Positions 20,419-30,901 are shown, numbered from the stretch's first letter. The stretch is DNA of 34,631 bases from an uncultured Alphaproteobacteria bacterium (GCA_903842425.1 CAIMLY010000040.1:1-34631); one strand, 5' to 3'. Program-made: numbers and translations. The notes: generated by a model from the sequence alone, not told the origin.

Positions 20419-23067
20419 ATGTCAAAGAAGATGCTTATCGACGCCGCCCACGCCGAAGAGACGCGCGTGGCGGTGATCGACGGAAATCGGGTTGAAGAGT
20501 TCGATTTCGAGAGCCAGAGCCACAAGCAGCTCAGGGGCAATATCTACCTCGCCAAGGTGACCCGGGTCGAACCCTCGCTCCAGGCGGCCTTCATCGAGTA
20601 CGGCGGCAACCGCCACGGCTTCCTCGCCTTCAACGAGATCCACCCCGACTACTACCAGATCCCCGTCGCCGACCGCGAGGCCCTGATGGCCGAAGAGGCC
20701 GCGGACGAGGAGGATGACGAGGTCGAGGCCCCCCGGGACCGCGACTCCGACGAAGACGGCGAGGACGCCGCCGAGACCCTGTCCGGCGATGACGACGACG
20801 TCATGGAGCAGGAACTCGCCCGTCGCCGCCGACGCCTGATGCGCCGCTACAAGATCCAGGAGGTGATCCGCCGCCGGCAGATCATGCTGGTGCAGGTCGT
20901 CAAGGAAGAGCGCGGCAACAAGGGCGCCGCCCTGACCACCTACCTGTCCCTCGCCGGCCGCTACTGCGTGCTGATGCCGAACACCGCCCGCGGCGGCGGG
21001 ATTTCGCGCAAGATCACCTCTGCGACGGACCGCAAGCGCCTGAAGTCCGTGGTCCAGGGCCTGGACGTGCCGGAGGGCATGGGCCTGATCGTCCGCACCG
21101 CCGGCGCCAAGCGCACCAAGGCCGAGATCAAGCGCGACTACGACTACCTGCTGCGCCTGTGGGAGAACATCCGCGAGACGACGCTCCACTCGGTGGCCCC
21201 TTCCCTCATCTACGAGGAAGAGGACCTGGTGAAGCGGACCATCCGCGACCTGTACGACAAGGACATCGACGAGGTGCTGGTCGAGGGCGAGGCCGGCTTC
21301 CGCGAGGCCCGCGACTTCATGCGGATGCTGATGCCGTCCCAGGCCCGCAAGGTCCAGGCCTACCGGGACCCCACCCCGCTGTTCGTGAAGCACAGGGTCG
21401 AGGATCACCTGGCCCAGATCTACTCGCCCGTGGTGCCGCTCAAGTCGGGCGGATACCTGGTGATCAACCAGACCGAGGCCCTCGTGGCCATCGACGTCAA
21501 CTCCGGCCGCGCGACCCGTGAGCGGAACGTCGAGGCGACCGCCCTGCGGACCAACATGGAGGCGGCCGAAGAGGCCGCCCGCCAGCTCCGCCTCCGCGAC
21601 CTGGCCGGACTGGTCGTCATCGACTTCATCGACATGGATGAGTCGAAGAACAACCGGGCGGTCGAGAAGAAGCTCAAGGACGCGCTCAAGGATGACCGCG
21701 CGCGCATCCAGGTTGGGCGGATCTCGAGCTTCGGCCTGATGGAGATGTCGCGCCAGCGCCGGCGCTCCAGCCTCCTGGAAGGCACGACCCACGTCTGCGA
21801 GCACTGCGCCGGAACCGGAAGGGTCCGGTCCGTGGAGTCCAGCGCCCTGGGCGCCCTGCGCGCCGTGGAGATGGAAGCCCTGAAGGGCGCCGGTGAGATC
21901 ACCCTGCGCGCTCCGCGTGCGGTGGCCCTCTACATCCTGAACGAGAAGCGCGGTCACATGGCCCGCCTGCACGCTGACCAGGGCGTCTTCGTGGCGGTCG
22001 TCGTCGATGAGACCCTGCCGCACGCGGAGTTCGTGATCGAACGCACCTCTGACCAGGCGCGCCCGGCCGACATTCCCTCCCCGCGCAAGTCCCTGGAGCC
22101 CTACACCCCCGAAGACGAGGACCTCGAAGCCTTCGACGACGAGGAAGAGGACGAGGACGACGCCGAGATCATCGACTCCGATGAGGAGGACGAGGACTTC
22201 GCCTCCGGATCGGGCGACCGCGAAGATGGCGAGGGTGGACGCGAGGACCGGGGTGACCGCCGGGGCCGTCGCCGCCGCCGGAGGGGTCGCCGGGACGGTG
22301 AGCCCAGGGCCGCCGCCCCTGCGCCGGCTGGAGAGGAGGACCGGGACAGCCGGTCTGACGACGAGGACGATGGCCAGGGCGGACGCCGCAGGCGGCGCGG
22401 ACGCCGAGGCGGTCGACGGTCACGGGACGACGGACGGCCGCAGGACGCCTATGCCTGGACCCGTCCCTGGGTTCCCTACGAGGACGACCCCTTCATCTGG
22501 TTCGATCCCTCCCAGGATACCCGCCGGCCGGCGGAGCCCCTTCCGTCCGGCACGGCTCCGGCCGACGCTCCGCCCCGGGCGGCGCCCGAGGATCCGACGG
22601 CCGACATCTGGGTGGAACTGCCCGAGGCCGAGCCCGAGAAGCCCCGCCGGGCCCGCCGCCCCCGTGGACGCGGACGCCGCGAGGACGCCGCGGAGGCGAC
22701 GCCTGAGGCCGTGACCCCGGCCGCCGAGGCTGAGGCTCCCGGGTCTGAACCCGCCGCTGAGGCCTTCACTCCTGTCGAGACCCCAGCCGCGACCGAGCCC
22801 GAGGCGACGGCCGAAGCCGAAGCCCCGGCCAAGCCCGCGAGGGCGAGGCGCAGTCGCGCCCGGACCGCCGACACCGCACCGGAGGCCACTCCTGAGGCCA
22901 CTCCCCCGGAGTCTGCGCCCAAAGAGACCGAGGCGGTCGTCGCCCCGGCCCCGGTGGACGCGCCGGTCGCCGAGACCCCCGAGCCGCAGTCTGTCCGGGA
23001 GCCCGATCCTGCGGAGATCACCGCGCCGCCGCCGCAGCCCCGCAAGGGCTGGTGGCGCCGGGGCTGA
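20419..23067 (+). CDS. rne: ribonuclease E with acidic S1-domain insertion and long charged C-terminal tail
   Basis: MSKKMLIDAAHAEETRVAV, NIYLAKVTRVEPSLQAAFIEYGGNRHGFLAFNEIHPDYYQ, VAIDVNSGRATRERNVEATALRTNMEAAEEAARQLRLRDLAGLVVIDFIDM, Zn-link CEHCAGTGRVRS; C-terminus ...RKGWWRRG. Confidence 0.97.
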   Translation: MSKKMLIDAAHAEETRVAVIDGNRVEEFDFESQSHKQLRGNIYLAKVTRVEPSLQAAFIEYGGNRHGFLAFNEIHPDYYQIPVADREALMAEEAADEEDDEVEAPRDRDSDEDGEDAAETLSGDDDDVMEQELARRRRRLMRRYKIQEVIRRRQIMLVQVVKEERGNKGAALTTYLSLAGRYCVLMPNTARGGGISRKITSATDRKRLKSVVQGLDVPEGMGLIVRTAGAKRTKAEIKRDYDYLLRLWENIRETTLHSVAPSLIYEEEDLVKRTIRDLYDKDIDEVLVEGEAGFREARDFMRMLMPSQARKVQAYRDPTPLFVKHRVEDHLAQIYSPVVPLKSGGYLVINQTEALVAIDVNSGRATRERNVEATALRTNMEAAEEAARQLRLRDLAGLVVIDFIDMDESKNNRAVEKKLKDALKDDRARIQVGRISSFGLMEMSRQRRRSSLLEGTTHVCEHCAGTGRVRSVESSALGALRAVEMEALKGAGEITLRAPRAVALYILNEKRGHMARLHADQGVFVAVVVDETLPHAEFVIERTSDQARPADIPSPRKSLEPYTPEDEDLEAFDDEEEDEDDAEIIDSDEEDEDFASGSGDREDGEGGREDRGDRRGRRRRRRGRRDGEPRAAAPAPAGEEDRDSRSDDEDDGQGGRRRRRGRRGGRRSRDDGRPQDAYAWTRPWVPYEDDPFIWFDPSQDTRRPAEPLPSGTAPADAPPRAAPEDPTADIWVELPEAEPEKPRRARRPRGRGRREDAAEATPEAVTPAAEAEAPGSEPAAEAFTPVETPAATEPEATAEAEAPAKPARARRSRARTADTAPEATPEATPPESAPKETEAVVAPAPVDAPVAETPEPQSVREPDPAEITAPPPQPRKGWWRRG

Positions 23068-23115
23068 CCGGCTAGCTTCAGCGGGGAGCGGGGGCGCAAG
23101 ACCAGGAGACACGCC

Positions 23116-24507
23116 ATGGGCGGCCGCCGCCTCGCGCACCTCAGGAAGGGACTGGCGACCGGGCTCTGCCTGCTCGCCGCCCTGGCCCCCGTCCTCTCTC
23201 CTGCGCCCGCCAGGGCCCAGGGCGAGCCCCTGACCCTGATCCGGGACACCGAGATCGAGGAAACCCTCCGGCTGTACTCCGAGCCCCTTTTCGAGGCCGC
23301 CGGGGTGGAGTCGAAGTCGATCCGGATCCTGCTGATCGGCTCTCGGGACCTGAACGCCTTTGCCGGGCCGGGGGTGATGGCGGTCTTCACAGGCCTCATC
23401 CTCGAGGCCAAGACGCCGAACGAGATCCAGGGCGTGATCGCCCACGAGGTGGCGCACCTGGCGGGGGGACACTCCGCCCGTTCCGGAGAGATGTCACAGG
23501 CTGGACTGAAGCCCTTCCTGCTGACCATGGGCCTGGGCGTGCTGGCCGCCCTGTCCGGCAATGTCGAGGCCGGCGCCGTCCTCGCCTCCAACGCCAGCTT
23601 CTTCGGCGCCCTGGGCGCCATGGGCTACAGCCGCGAGCAGGAAAGCCGCGCCGACCAGGCGGGGGCCTCCTACCTTGAGACCGCAGGCCTTTCAGGCCGC
23701 GGCCTCGTGACCTTCTTCGACAACTTCCGCTACCAGGAGGTGTTCGCCGAGGCCCGGCGTTTCTCCTACTTCCGGAGCCACCCCCTGAGCTCGAGCCGGA
23801 TCGAGGCGCTGCGGTCGCGGGTGGAGCGGATGGAGCACCTGAACACCCCCGACGATCCCGAGAGCGTCCGGCGGCACGCCATCATGCAGGCCAAGCTGCA
23901 GGGGTTCATCAATCCGGGCCTGGCGGTGGTGAAGTGCGCCGAGCCCAAGGCCGACTATCCGACCCGCTATGCCTGCGCCATCGCCCAGTACCAGCTGAAG
24001 GAGCCGGACCGGGCCCTCAAGCTGATCGACTCCCTTCTCCTGGAGCAGCCCGAGAACCCCTACCTCTGGGAACTCAAGGGCCAGATCCTGTTCGAGTTCG
24101 GACGGACGGCCGAGGCCGAAGCGCCCCAGAGGCGCTCCGTCGCCCTGAAACCCGACGCCCCGCTCCTCAGGGTCAACCTGGGTCAGACCCTGATCGCCCT
24201 TCCGGATCAGGCCCGGGTCGATGAGGGCATCCGGGAGCTGAAGGCCGCCCTGGACCAGGATGACCAGAACTCGGTCGCCTGGCGGCTGCTCTCCCAGGCC
24301 TACGACTCCCGCCAGAGGGACGGCCTCGCCCGCTACGCCACCGCCGAGTACAACTACATCGAAGGCGACAAGCGACAGGCCCTGATCTTCGCCCTGCGGG
24401 CGCGTGACCTGCTGGAGCGCAACACGCCGGAATGGCGACGCGCCAACGACATCGTCCTGGCGACCGAGAACGACCCCCAGGTCCTCAGGGCCCGGCGCGG
24501 CGGATAG
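23116..24507 (+). CDS. M48-family metalloprotease with TPR-like C-terminal region (BepA-like)
   Basis: GVIAHEVAHLAGGHSARSGEMS (HExxH), signal peptide, TPR-like repeats after ~aa 280. Confidence 0.92.
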   Translation: MGGRRLAHLRKGLATGLCLLAALAPVLSPAPARAQGEPLTLIRDTEIEETLRLYSEPLFEAAGVESKSIRILLIGSRDLNAFAGPGVMAVFTGLILEAKTPNEIQGVIAHEVAHLAGGHSARSGEMSQAGLKPFLLTMGLGVLAALSGNVEAGAVLASNASFFGALGAMGYSREQESRADQAGASYLETAGLSGRGLVTFFDNFRYQEVFAEARRFSYFRSHPLSSSRIEALRSRVERMEHLNTPDDPESVRRHAIMQAKLQGFINPGLAVVKCAEPKADYPTRYACAIAQYQLKEPDRALKLIDSLLLEQPENPYLWELKGQILFEFGRTAEAEAPQRRSVALKPDAPLLRVNLGQTLIALPDQARVDEGIRELKAALDQDDQNSVAWRLLSQAYDSRQRDGLARYATAEYNYIEGDKRQALIFALRARDLLERNTPEWRRANDIVLATENDPQVLRARRGG

Positions 24508-24551
24508 CGCCGGGGCTTCACACGGCGTCCATCCCCCCTATATTGCGTGCC

Positions 24552-25277
24552 ATGAAAACACTTCCGCTAGCGGCCCTCCTGTCCTGCGCCCTCCTCCTGG
24601 GAGGTTGCCAGAAGGCCTTCGACGCCGTGATGGGCGACCAGGTCCGCGGCTACCTGCTTGAACACCCCGAAATCCTCGAGGAAATGGCGGCCAAGCTCCA
24701 GGAGAAGACCCTGGCGCGACAGTCGGACGAGGCCCGCAAGGCGATCCTGACGAACCGGGCGGCGCTGGAGCGCGACCCCCGCGACGTGGTCATCAACCCT
24801 GGCGGCAAGATCACGGTGGTCGAGTTCTTCGACTACCGCTGCGGCTACTGCAAGACCATCGCCCCCGAGCTTGCAGCCCTGGTGCGGGAGAACGGCGACA
24901 TCCGCCTGGTCCTCAAGGAGTTCCCGATCTTCGGCGGCGCCTCGGACCTGGCCGCACGGGCCGCCCTGACTCCCGCCGGCCGCGCCGGCGGGCTGGGCTT
25001 CCACCAGGCCCTGATGGAAGAAAAGACCCTGAACGAAACCGCCATCATGCGGCTGGCCGCCGCGGCGGGGATCCGTTCCGAGACCCTCTCTGCGGCGCTT
25101 GGGGACGAAGCCATCACCCGGCAACTGGCCGACACCCGCCAGCTCGCCCAGACCCTCCGCATCGAGGGGACGCCCGCCTTCGTTGTCGGTGACCGCCTGA
25201 TCCCCGGGGCCGACCTGGACGCCCTCAAGGCCGCCATCGAAGACGCCCGGCGCGGCCCCCTGAAAAGGCCTGAATGA
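24552..25277 (+). CDS. DsbA-family thiol-disulfide oxidoreductase, predicted lipoprotein
   Basis: MKTLPLAALLSCALLLGGCQK (lipobox), VVEFFDYRCGYCKTIAPEL (CxxC), RIEGTPAFVVGDRLIPGA. Confidence 0.92.
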   Translation: MKTLPLAALLSCALLLGGCQKAFDAVMGDQVRGYLLEHPEILEEMAAKLQEKTLARQSDEARKAILTNRAALERDPRDVVINPGGKITVVEFFDYRCGYCKTIAPELAALVRENGDIRLVLKEFPIFGGASDLAARAALTPAGRAGGLGFHQALMEEKTLNETAIMRLAAAAGIRSETLSAALGDEAITRQLADTRQLAQTLRIEGTPAFVVGDRLIPGADLDALKAAIEDARRGPLKRPE

Positions 25278-25278
25278 C

Positions 25279-26766
25279 ATGACCGAGACCGTCGCCGTCA
25301 TCGGAGCCGGCATGGCCGGCCTCTGGACCGCCCTGGCCCTGGCGCCCACAGGCCGCCGGGTCACCCTGCTGGACCGGGATCCGCCTCCGCCTCCGGGTGA
25401 CGCCGACGAGGCCTTCAACGACTGGGCGCACCGCGGGGTCACCCACCTGCGACACAGCCACGCCTTCCTGGCCCGCCTGCGCGGCATCATCCGGGACGAG
25501 CACCCGGCCCTTCTGGAAGCCCTGAACGTCGCGGGCTGCCGTGAGCTCGGCCTCGACGGGATGTTGACGGACCGCCACCGCAGGCGATGGACCCCCAGGC
25601 CCGAAGACTCCGAGCTGGTGGTGCTGACAAGCCGCCGGACCACCCTGGAGCTGGTCATTCGGCGCTATGTCGAGGCCATGCCCAATGTCAGCATCCGCAG
25701 CGAGGCCTTTGTCGAAGGGCTGGCGACCACCGGGACCGCGCCCATCCAGGTCACCGGGGTGCGCCTGCGCGGCGGCGAGACGGTGGAGGCCGACCTTGTC
25801 GTCGACGCCGGGGGGCGGACCTCATCGGCCTTCGAGCAGCTGGCGGACCTGGGCGCCCCGGTCGGCGAGACCGCCGAGGACGCCGGCATCCTCTACTTCA
25901 CCCGCCACTACAGGCTCCGGCCCGGGCAGGCCGAGCCCCCCCGGGGCGGCGCGCCGGCGACGGGCGACCTGGGCTTCATCAAGTTCGGCGTGTTTCCCGC
26001 GGACAATGGGTGCTTCTCCATCACCCTTTGCGTGCCCGAGATCGAGCTCGAGATTCGCAAGACCATCGTCGATCCCGCCATCTTCGACGGCATCTGCCGC
26101 GAGATCCCCGGAATGCGCCCCTGGCTGGAGCCCGAGCGGACGGAGGCAGTGAGCAAGGTCTACGGCATGGGCGACCTGAAGAGCCGCTGGAGAACCCTGG
26201 TCTCGGACGGCAAGGCCGCCGTGCTTGGCTTTTTCGCCGTCGGAGACAGCCTGATCCGGACCAATCCGCTCTACGGCCGCGGCTGCGCCTTCGCCGCGGT
26301 CAGCTCCACCCTCCTGAGGGATGCCCTCGAAGCCGGGCAGGATCCTGCGGCAAGGCTGTTCGCATACGAGGCCGGCCTGAAGCGGGAGATCCTGCCCTTC
26401 TTCGAGACGATGCAGAAGGACGACCGGGCGGCCGTCCGGCGGGCCCGGCAGGCGCTTGACCCAAGCCATCGCCCCAGCCTCCGCAGCCGAGTCCTGAAGA
26501 GCTTCGCGGAGGACGGGGTGGCCATCGCCATCCGCTCCGACCCAGACCTCCTGCGGGCGGCCCTGCGCGGCTTCCACATGCTGGAGCACCCTTCAGACTG
26601 GCTGAAGCGGCCGGGAAACCTCGGCAAGGTCCTCCTGCACTGGATGGCGCCGCGGCCGGCGAAGTCCGATGTCTATCCGCCCAAGGCGGGACCCGGGCGT
26701 TCCGAACTCCTGAGCGCCGTGGGCCTCGATCCCGAACTCGACATCGCCCGGGTCGCCGCCGGCTGA
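25279..26766 (+). CDS. FAD-dependent oxidoreductase/monooxygenase-like protein
   Basis: VAVIGAGMAGLWTALALAPTGRRVTLLDRD (Rossmann GxGxxG), VDAGGRTS, GDSLIRTNPLYGRGCAFA. Confidence 0.85.
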   Translation: MTETVAVIGAGMAGLWTALALAPTGRRVTLLDRDPPPPPGDADEAFNDWAHRGVTHLRHSHAFLARLRGIIRDEHPALLEALNVAGCRELGLDGMLTDRHRRRWTPRPEDSELVVLTSRRTTLELVIRRYVEAMPNVSIRSEAFVEGLATTGTAPIQVTGVRLRGGETVEADLVVDAGGRTSSAFEQLADLGAPVGETAEDAGILYFTRHYRLRPGQAEPPRGGAPATGDLGFIKFGVFPADNGCFSITLCVPEIELEIRKTIVDPAIFDGICREIPGMRPWLEPERTEAVSKVYGMGDLKSRWRTLVSDGKAAVLGFFAVGDSLIRTNPLYGRGCAFAAVSSTLLRDALEAGQDPAARLFAYEAGLKREILPFFETMQKDDRAAVRRARQALDPSHRPSLRSRVLKSFAEDGVAIAIRSDPDLLRAALRGFHMLEHPSDWLKRPGNLGKVLLHWMAPRPAKSDVYPPKAGPGRSELLSAVGLDPELDIARVAAG

Positions 26767-26769
26767 CCC

Positions 26770-27036
26770 TCAGTCCTCGCCCCAGCGCCAGCGCAGGGGT
26801 CGGGACCGGTCCATCTTGAGCCAGACCACGACCAGAAGCAGGGCCGTGCATCCCAGGAGGGCGGCCAGGACACCCAGCGCCTCCGCGCCCCTGACCTCCC
26901 GCCCCATCAGGGTCGGGATCGAGGCCATGGCCAGGACATAGATTCCCACGCAGGCCCAGCCCTGCCCGGTCGTGGGAGAGACCCCGTAGCCGAAACGCCT
27001 GGGCCCGAACCAGGGCTTGCCGAGGGGGAGCCTCAT
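26770..27036 (-). CDS. uncharacterised 88-aa protein with predicted TM segments
   Basis: Hydrophobic WACVGIYVLAMASIPTL and ALGVLAALLGCTALLLVVVWL; 4-nt overlap with the upstream SDR gene. Confidence 0.7.
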   Translation of the reverse strand: MRLPLGKPWFGPRRFGYGVSPTTGQGWACVGIYVLAMASIPTLMGREVRGAEALGVLAALLGCTALLLVVVWLKMDRSRPLRWRWGED

Positions 27037-27815
27037 GGCGCCCGGTTCGCAATGATGCGGTTGCGCGCCGCCACCGGATCGGTGGTGATCTCGACGTCGT
27101 AGGGGAAGAGCTCCTCAGGGACGTACCAGTGAACCCGGTCCTCGGTGTAGGCGCGCCAGACCACCCGGGCGACCTCCACCGGCGGGACGAGACGCCACAT
27201 GCCTTCCTGAGGAGCGTTCTCGGCCCACTCCCGGGGGATCAATGGCGTGTCGATGACGCCCGGAAGCGCGTCCGCCACACGCACGCCCAGGGGAGCAAAC
27301 TCGACCGACAGGGCCTCGGTCAGCCCCTTCACCGCGTGCTTGGTCGCCGAGTAGACCGCGATGTTCGCCGCCCCGAAGATCGCCGAAGAGAAGGACGTCG
27401 AGAAGCACAGCGAACCCGGCGTAGCCTTGAGAAGGTCGATCGCCAGGCGGATGCCGTTCAGCACCCCGACCAGGTTGACGTTCACCACGGCCAGGATGTC
27501 GTCGAAATCCTGCTCGGCGAAGGGGCCGCCCCGACCGATGCCGGCATTGTTGAAGAGGATGTCGAGGCGACCGTCCGTCGCCTGGCTGAAGCGGTCCAGG
27601 GCGGCCGCATAGCCTTGCCGGTTCGTGACGTCGAGCACCTCGAAGATCCCGTTGCCGGGCCCAAGCTCGGCGGCCAGGGCGTCGAGCCCGGGACCATTGA
27701 CGTCATAGCCGCCGACGAACCAGCCCTCTGCGGCGAAGAGGCGGGCGGTCTCCAGCCCCATGCCCGACGCCGCGCCGGTGATGAAGATGCTCTTTCGTCC
27801 GGATGCCAGGCTCAT
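27033..27815 (-). CDS. SDR-family oxidoreductase
   Basis: IFITGAASGMGLETARLFAAEG (TGxxxGxG), LFNNAGIGRGG, YSATKHAVKG (YxxxK). Confidence 0.92.
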   Translation of the reverse strand: MSLASGRKSIFITGAASGMGLETARLFAAEGWFVGGYDVNGPGLDALAAELGPGNGIFEVLDVTNRQGYAAALDRFSQATDGRLDILFNNAGIGRGGPFAEQDFDDILAVVNVNLVGVLNGIRLAIDLLKATPGSLCFSTSFSSAIFGAANIAVYSATKHAVKGLTEALSVEFAPLGVRVADALPGVIDTPLIPREWAENAPQEGMWRLVPPVEVARVVWRAYTEDRVHWYVPEELFPYDVEITTDPVAARNRIIANRAP

Positions 27816-27851
27816 TCGCCCTCCAACGTCGCTGGGACGATCAGACTCTGA

Positions 27852-28652
27852 TCAGATGCGCCCGGCAAGGGGCGAGGACGCATCACCATACCGCCGCTGC
27901 GCCATCCGCCCGGCCAGGAAGGCCTGCCGGCCGGCGATCACCGCGTGCTTCATGGCGTCGGCCATGCGGATCGGATCCTTCGCCTCGGCGATGGCGGTGT
28001 TCATGAGGACGGCGTCACAGCCCATCTCCATGGCGATCACCGCGTCGGAGGCCGTGCCAACCCCGGCGTCGACCAGGACCGGGACCTTCGACTGCTCGAG
28101 GATCAGACCGAGGTTGAGGGCGTTCTGGATCCCCCGTCCGGAGCCGATGGGCGCGGCCGCCGGCATGATGGCCGCGGCGCCGGCCTCCTCGAGCTTGCGG
28201 GCGTAGACCGGATCATCGCTGCAGTAGACCATCACCTGGAAGCCCTCGGCGACCAGCATCTTCAGCGCCCGCAGGGTCTCTTCCATGTCCGGCAGGAGGT
28301 GCGGGGTGTCGGACAGCACCTCCAGTTTCACGAGGTCCCAGCCTCCCGCCTCACGGGCCAGCCGCAGGGTGCGTACGGCGTCCTCGCCCGTGTAGCAGCC
28401 CGCCGTATTGGGGAGGTAGGTGAAGCGGTCCGGCTTCAGGAAGTCCGCCAGCATGGGCCTGGCGGGATCGGACAGGTTCACGCGGCGAAGGGCGACCGTC
28501 ACGATCTCGGCGCCTGCGGCCTCCGCGGCGGCGGCGTTCTGGGCGTAGTCGGCGTACTTGCCGGTCCCTATGATCAGCCGCGACCGGAAGGTCCGGCCCG
28601 CCACGGTCCAGGTCTCCTGCGCCCCCCCGGAGGAGGTCTCTTCCCCAGCCAT
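27852..28652 (-). CDS. thiG: thiazole synthase
   Basis: [88 protein letters not shown]. True start ATG 28652. Confidence 0.96.
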   Translation of the reverse strand: MAGEETSSGGAQETWTVAGRTFRSRLIIGTGKYADYAQNAAAAEAAGAEIVTVALRRVNLSDPARPMLADFLKPDRFTYLPNTAGCYTGEDAVRTLRLAREAGGWDLVKLEVLSDTPHLLPDMEETLRALKMLVAEGFQVMVYCSDDPVYARKLEEAGAAAIMPAAAPIGSGRGIQNALNLGLILEQSKVPVLVDAGVGTASDAVIAMEMGCDAVLMNTAIAEAKDPIRMADAMKHAVIAGRQAFLAGRMAQRRYGDASSPLAGRI

Positions 28653-28653
28653 G

Positions 28654-28860
28654 TCAGCCTCCGCCAATGAAGTGGACGATCTCGATCCGGTCCCCGTCGG
28701 CCAGCTCGGCGCCCGCATAGGCGGAGCGCGGCACAATCTCGAGATTGCGCTCCACGGCCACCTTCCGCGCATCGAGGCCCAGGGCGGCGACCAGATCGGC
28801 GACCGTGCGGACCGCCTCCATGACGCGGCTCTCGCCGTTCAGGACCAGGGTCAGACTCAT
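28654..28860 (-). CDS. thiS: sulfur carrier protein ThiS
   Basis: 68 aa, beta-grasp pattern, C-terminal ...IVHFIGGG, directly upstream of thiG. Confidence 0.93.
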   Translation of the reverse strand: MSLTLVLNGESRVMEAVRTVADLVAALGLDARKVAVERNLEIVPRSAYAGAELADGDRIEIVHFIGGG

Positions 28861-29083
28861 GCCCCTGCTTGTGACCCCAGCCGCCCGCCGTTACAAGACG
28901 GCGAATCCAGTTTCGGCGAGTCCACGCCGGCTGGACGGTCGTCGGCGGGATCCGGCCCTTGGCTTCACGCCGATGTGTCCGGAACGGGGCTCCGCCCCAT
29001 GTTCGCGCCGGCTCCGGTTCGATAGAAGTTCCAGGACGCCCGCCCCTCGCGGTCGACACGCCGCCGAAGCACAGGATCCCCAC

Positions 29084-29545
29084 ATGCCGTCCAGTCCGAA
29101 GGCTCCCGCCGAACAGATCGATGCACGTCTCGTCCGCCGCCTCGCCGGCATCCTGAACGACACGGGCCTCTCCGAGATCGAGGTGGAGCACGATGGCCTG
29201 AGGATCCGGGTCGCACGGACCCTGACCGCTGCGGCGCCGGTTGCGGTCGCGGCGCCCGTCCCCGTCCCGGTCGCCGTCGAGGCCGCCGCCCCGCCCCCCG
29301 TCGCCGTGGAGGGGGACGTCGTGAAGTCGCCCATGGTCGGAACGGTCTACCTCCAGCCGCAGCCGGATGCGCCGTCCTTCGTCAAGGTCGGGGACACGGT
29401 CGCCGAGGGCCAGACCCTGATGATCGTCGAGGCCATGAAGACCATGAACCCGATCCCGGCGCCGCGGGCCGGCCGCATCCTCGAAATCATCGTGGCCAAC
29501 GGCCAGCCGGTCGAGTTCGGCGAGCCCCTGGCGATCATCGGTTAG
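29084..29545 (+). CDS. accB: acetyl-CoA carboxylase biotin carboxyl carrier protein
   Basis: VVKSPMVGTVYLQP, GQTLMIVEAMKTMNPI (biotinylation site), Pro/Ala/Val hinge; start MPSSPKAPAEQIDA at 29084. Confidence 0.95.
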   Translation: MPSSPKAPAEQIDARLVRRLAGILNDTGLSEIEVEHDGLRIRVARTLTAAAPVAVAAPVPVPVAVEAAAPPPVAVEGDVVKSPMVGTVYLQPQPDAPSFVKVGDTVAEGQTLMIVEAMKTMNPIPAPRAGRILEIIVANGQPVEFGEPLAIIG

Positions 29546-29548
29546 GCC

Positions 29549-30901
29549 ATGTTCGACAAGATCCTGATCGCCAACCGGGGCGAGATCGCCCTGCGGGTGC
29601 ACCGCGCCTGCAAGGAAATGGGCATCGCCACGGTCGCGGTCCACTCCGAGGCTGACGCCGGCGCCATGTGGGTGCGCCTCGCGGACGAGAGCGTCTGCAT
29701 CGGGCCCGCCTCCGCCGCCAAGAGCTACCTGAACATCCCCGCCATCATCGCCGCCGCCGAGATCACCGGCGCCCAGGCGATCCACCCCGGATACGGCTTC
29801 CTGTCCGAGAACGCCCGGTTCGCGCAGATCGTGAACGCCCACGGCTTCACCTTCATCGGCCCCCTGCCCGAGCACATCACCATGATGGGCGACAAGATCA
29901 CCGCCAAGCAGGCGGTGCGGGAGGCCGGAATCCCGGTGGTGCCGGGGTCGGACGGTGCGGTCACGACCGAGGAAGAGGCCTTCGCCGCCGCCCGGGAGAT
30001 CGGGTTCCCGGTCCTGATCAAGGCCGCCGCCGGCGGCGGGGGTCGCGGCATGAAGGTGGCCCGGACCGAAGAGGACCTGGCCGAGGCGGTCTCGACTGCC
30101 CGCGCCGAGGCCAAGGCCGCCTTCGGCGATGACGCCGTCTACATGGAACGGTACCTCCAGGGGCCGAGGCACATCGAGCTCCAAGTCATCGCCGACCGGT
30201 TCGGCAATGTCTGCCACCTGGGCGAGCGGGACTGTTCGCTGCAACGCCGCCACCAGAAGGTGCTTGAGGAGGCGCCCTCCCCGGTCATCGACGCCGCCGC
30301 CAGGAAGAAGATCGGAAACGTGGTCGTCGAGGCCGTGCGCCGGATCGGGTACCTGGGCGTCGGCACCATCGAGTTCCTTTACGAGAACGGCGAGTTCTTC
30401 TTCATCGAGATGAACACCCGTCTCCAGGTCGAGCACCCGGTGACGGAGGCCATCACCGGCATCGACCTGGTGCGCGAGCAGATCCGGATCGCCGCCGGCC
30501 TGCCCCTCTCCTTCTCGCAGAAGGACATCGTCTTCGAGGGTCACGCCATCGAGTGCCGGATCAACGCCGAGAACCCCCGGACCTTCACGCCCTCTCCGGG
30601 TGTGGTGACGGACTTCCACGCCCCGGGCGGCCTGGGCGTCCGCCTCGATAGCGCCATCTACGCCGGCTACGCCATCCCGCCCTACTACGACAGCCTGATC
30701 GGCAAGCTGATCGTCCATGGACGTGACCGCGAAGAGTGCATCGCCCGCCTGAGCCGCTGCCTTGGCGAGATGGTGGTGAGCGGCGTCGAGACCACCATTC
30801 CGCTCTTCCAGGACCTCCTGCTGCAGCCGGACTTCGTGATGGGGGACTACACCATCCACTGGCTGGAGCGCTGGCTGAAGGATCAGTCGGAGGCCGGGTG
30901 A
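29549..30901 (+). CDS. accC: acetyl-CoA carboxylase biotin carboxylase subunit
   Basis: [61 protein letters not shown]. Confidence 0.98.
   Translation: MFDKILIANRGEIALRVHRACKEMGIATVAVHSEADAGAMWVRLADESVCIGPASAAKSYLNIPAIIAAAEITGAQAIHPGYGFLSENARFAQIVNAHGFTFIGPLPEHITMMGDKITAKQAVREAGIPVVPGSDGAVTTEEEAFAAAREIGFPVLIKAAAGGGGRGMKVARTEEDLAEAVSTARAEAKAAFGDDAVYMERYLQGPRHIELQVIADRFGNVCHLGERDCSLQRRHQKVLEEAPSPVIDAAARKKIGNVVVEAVRRIGYLGVGTIEFLYENGEFFFIEMNTRLQVEHPVTEAITGIDLVREQIRIAAGLPLSFSQKDIVFEGHAIECRINAENPRTFTPSPGVVTDFHAPGGLGVRLDSAIYAGYAIPPYYDSLIGKLIVHGRDREECIARLSRCLGEMVVSGVETTIPLFQDLLLQPDFVMGDYTIHWLERWLKDQSEAG

Noticed and set aside
18819-20540. 573-aa amidase with a 170-aa N-terminal extension as in the track
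   Set aside because: Extension has no family resemblance and covers the divergent rne leader; internal ATG 20033 precedes a proper membrane/signal segment.
20422-22023. 533-aa minus-strand ORF
   Set aside because: Antisense shadow of the rne catalytic region; no motifs, biased composition.
28861-29083. TPP riboswitch upstream of thiS/thiG
   Set aside because: Looked for CUGAGA and the CCUGAUCUGG-like elements on the minus strand; not found.
28574-30859. 761-aa minus-strand ORF
   Set aside because: Antisense to accB/accC and overlaps thiS in another frame; composition typical of GC-rich shadow frames.
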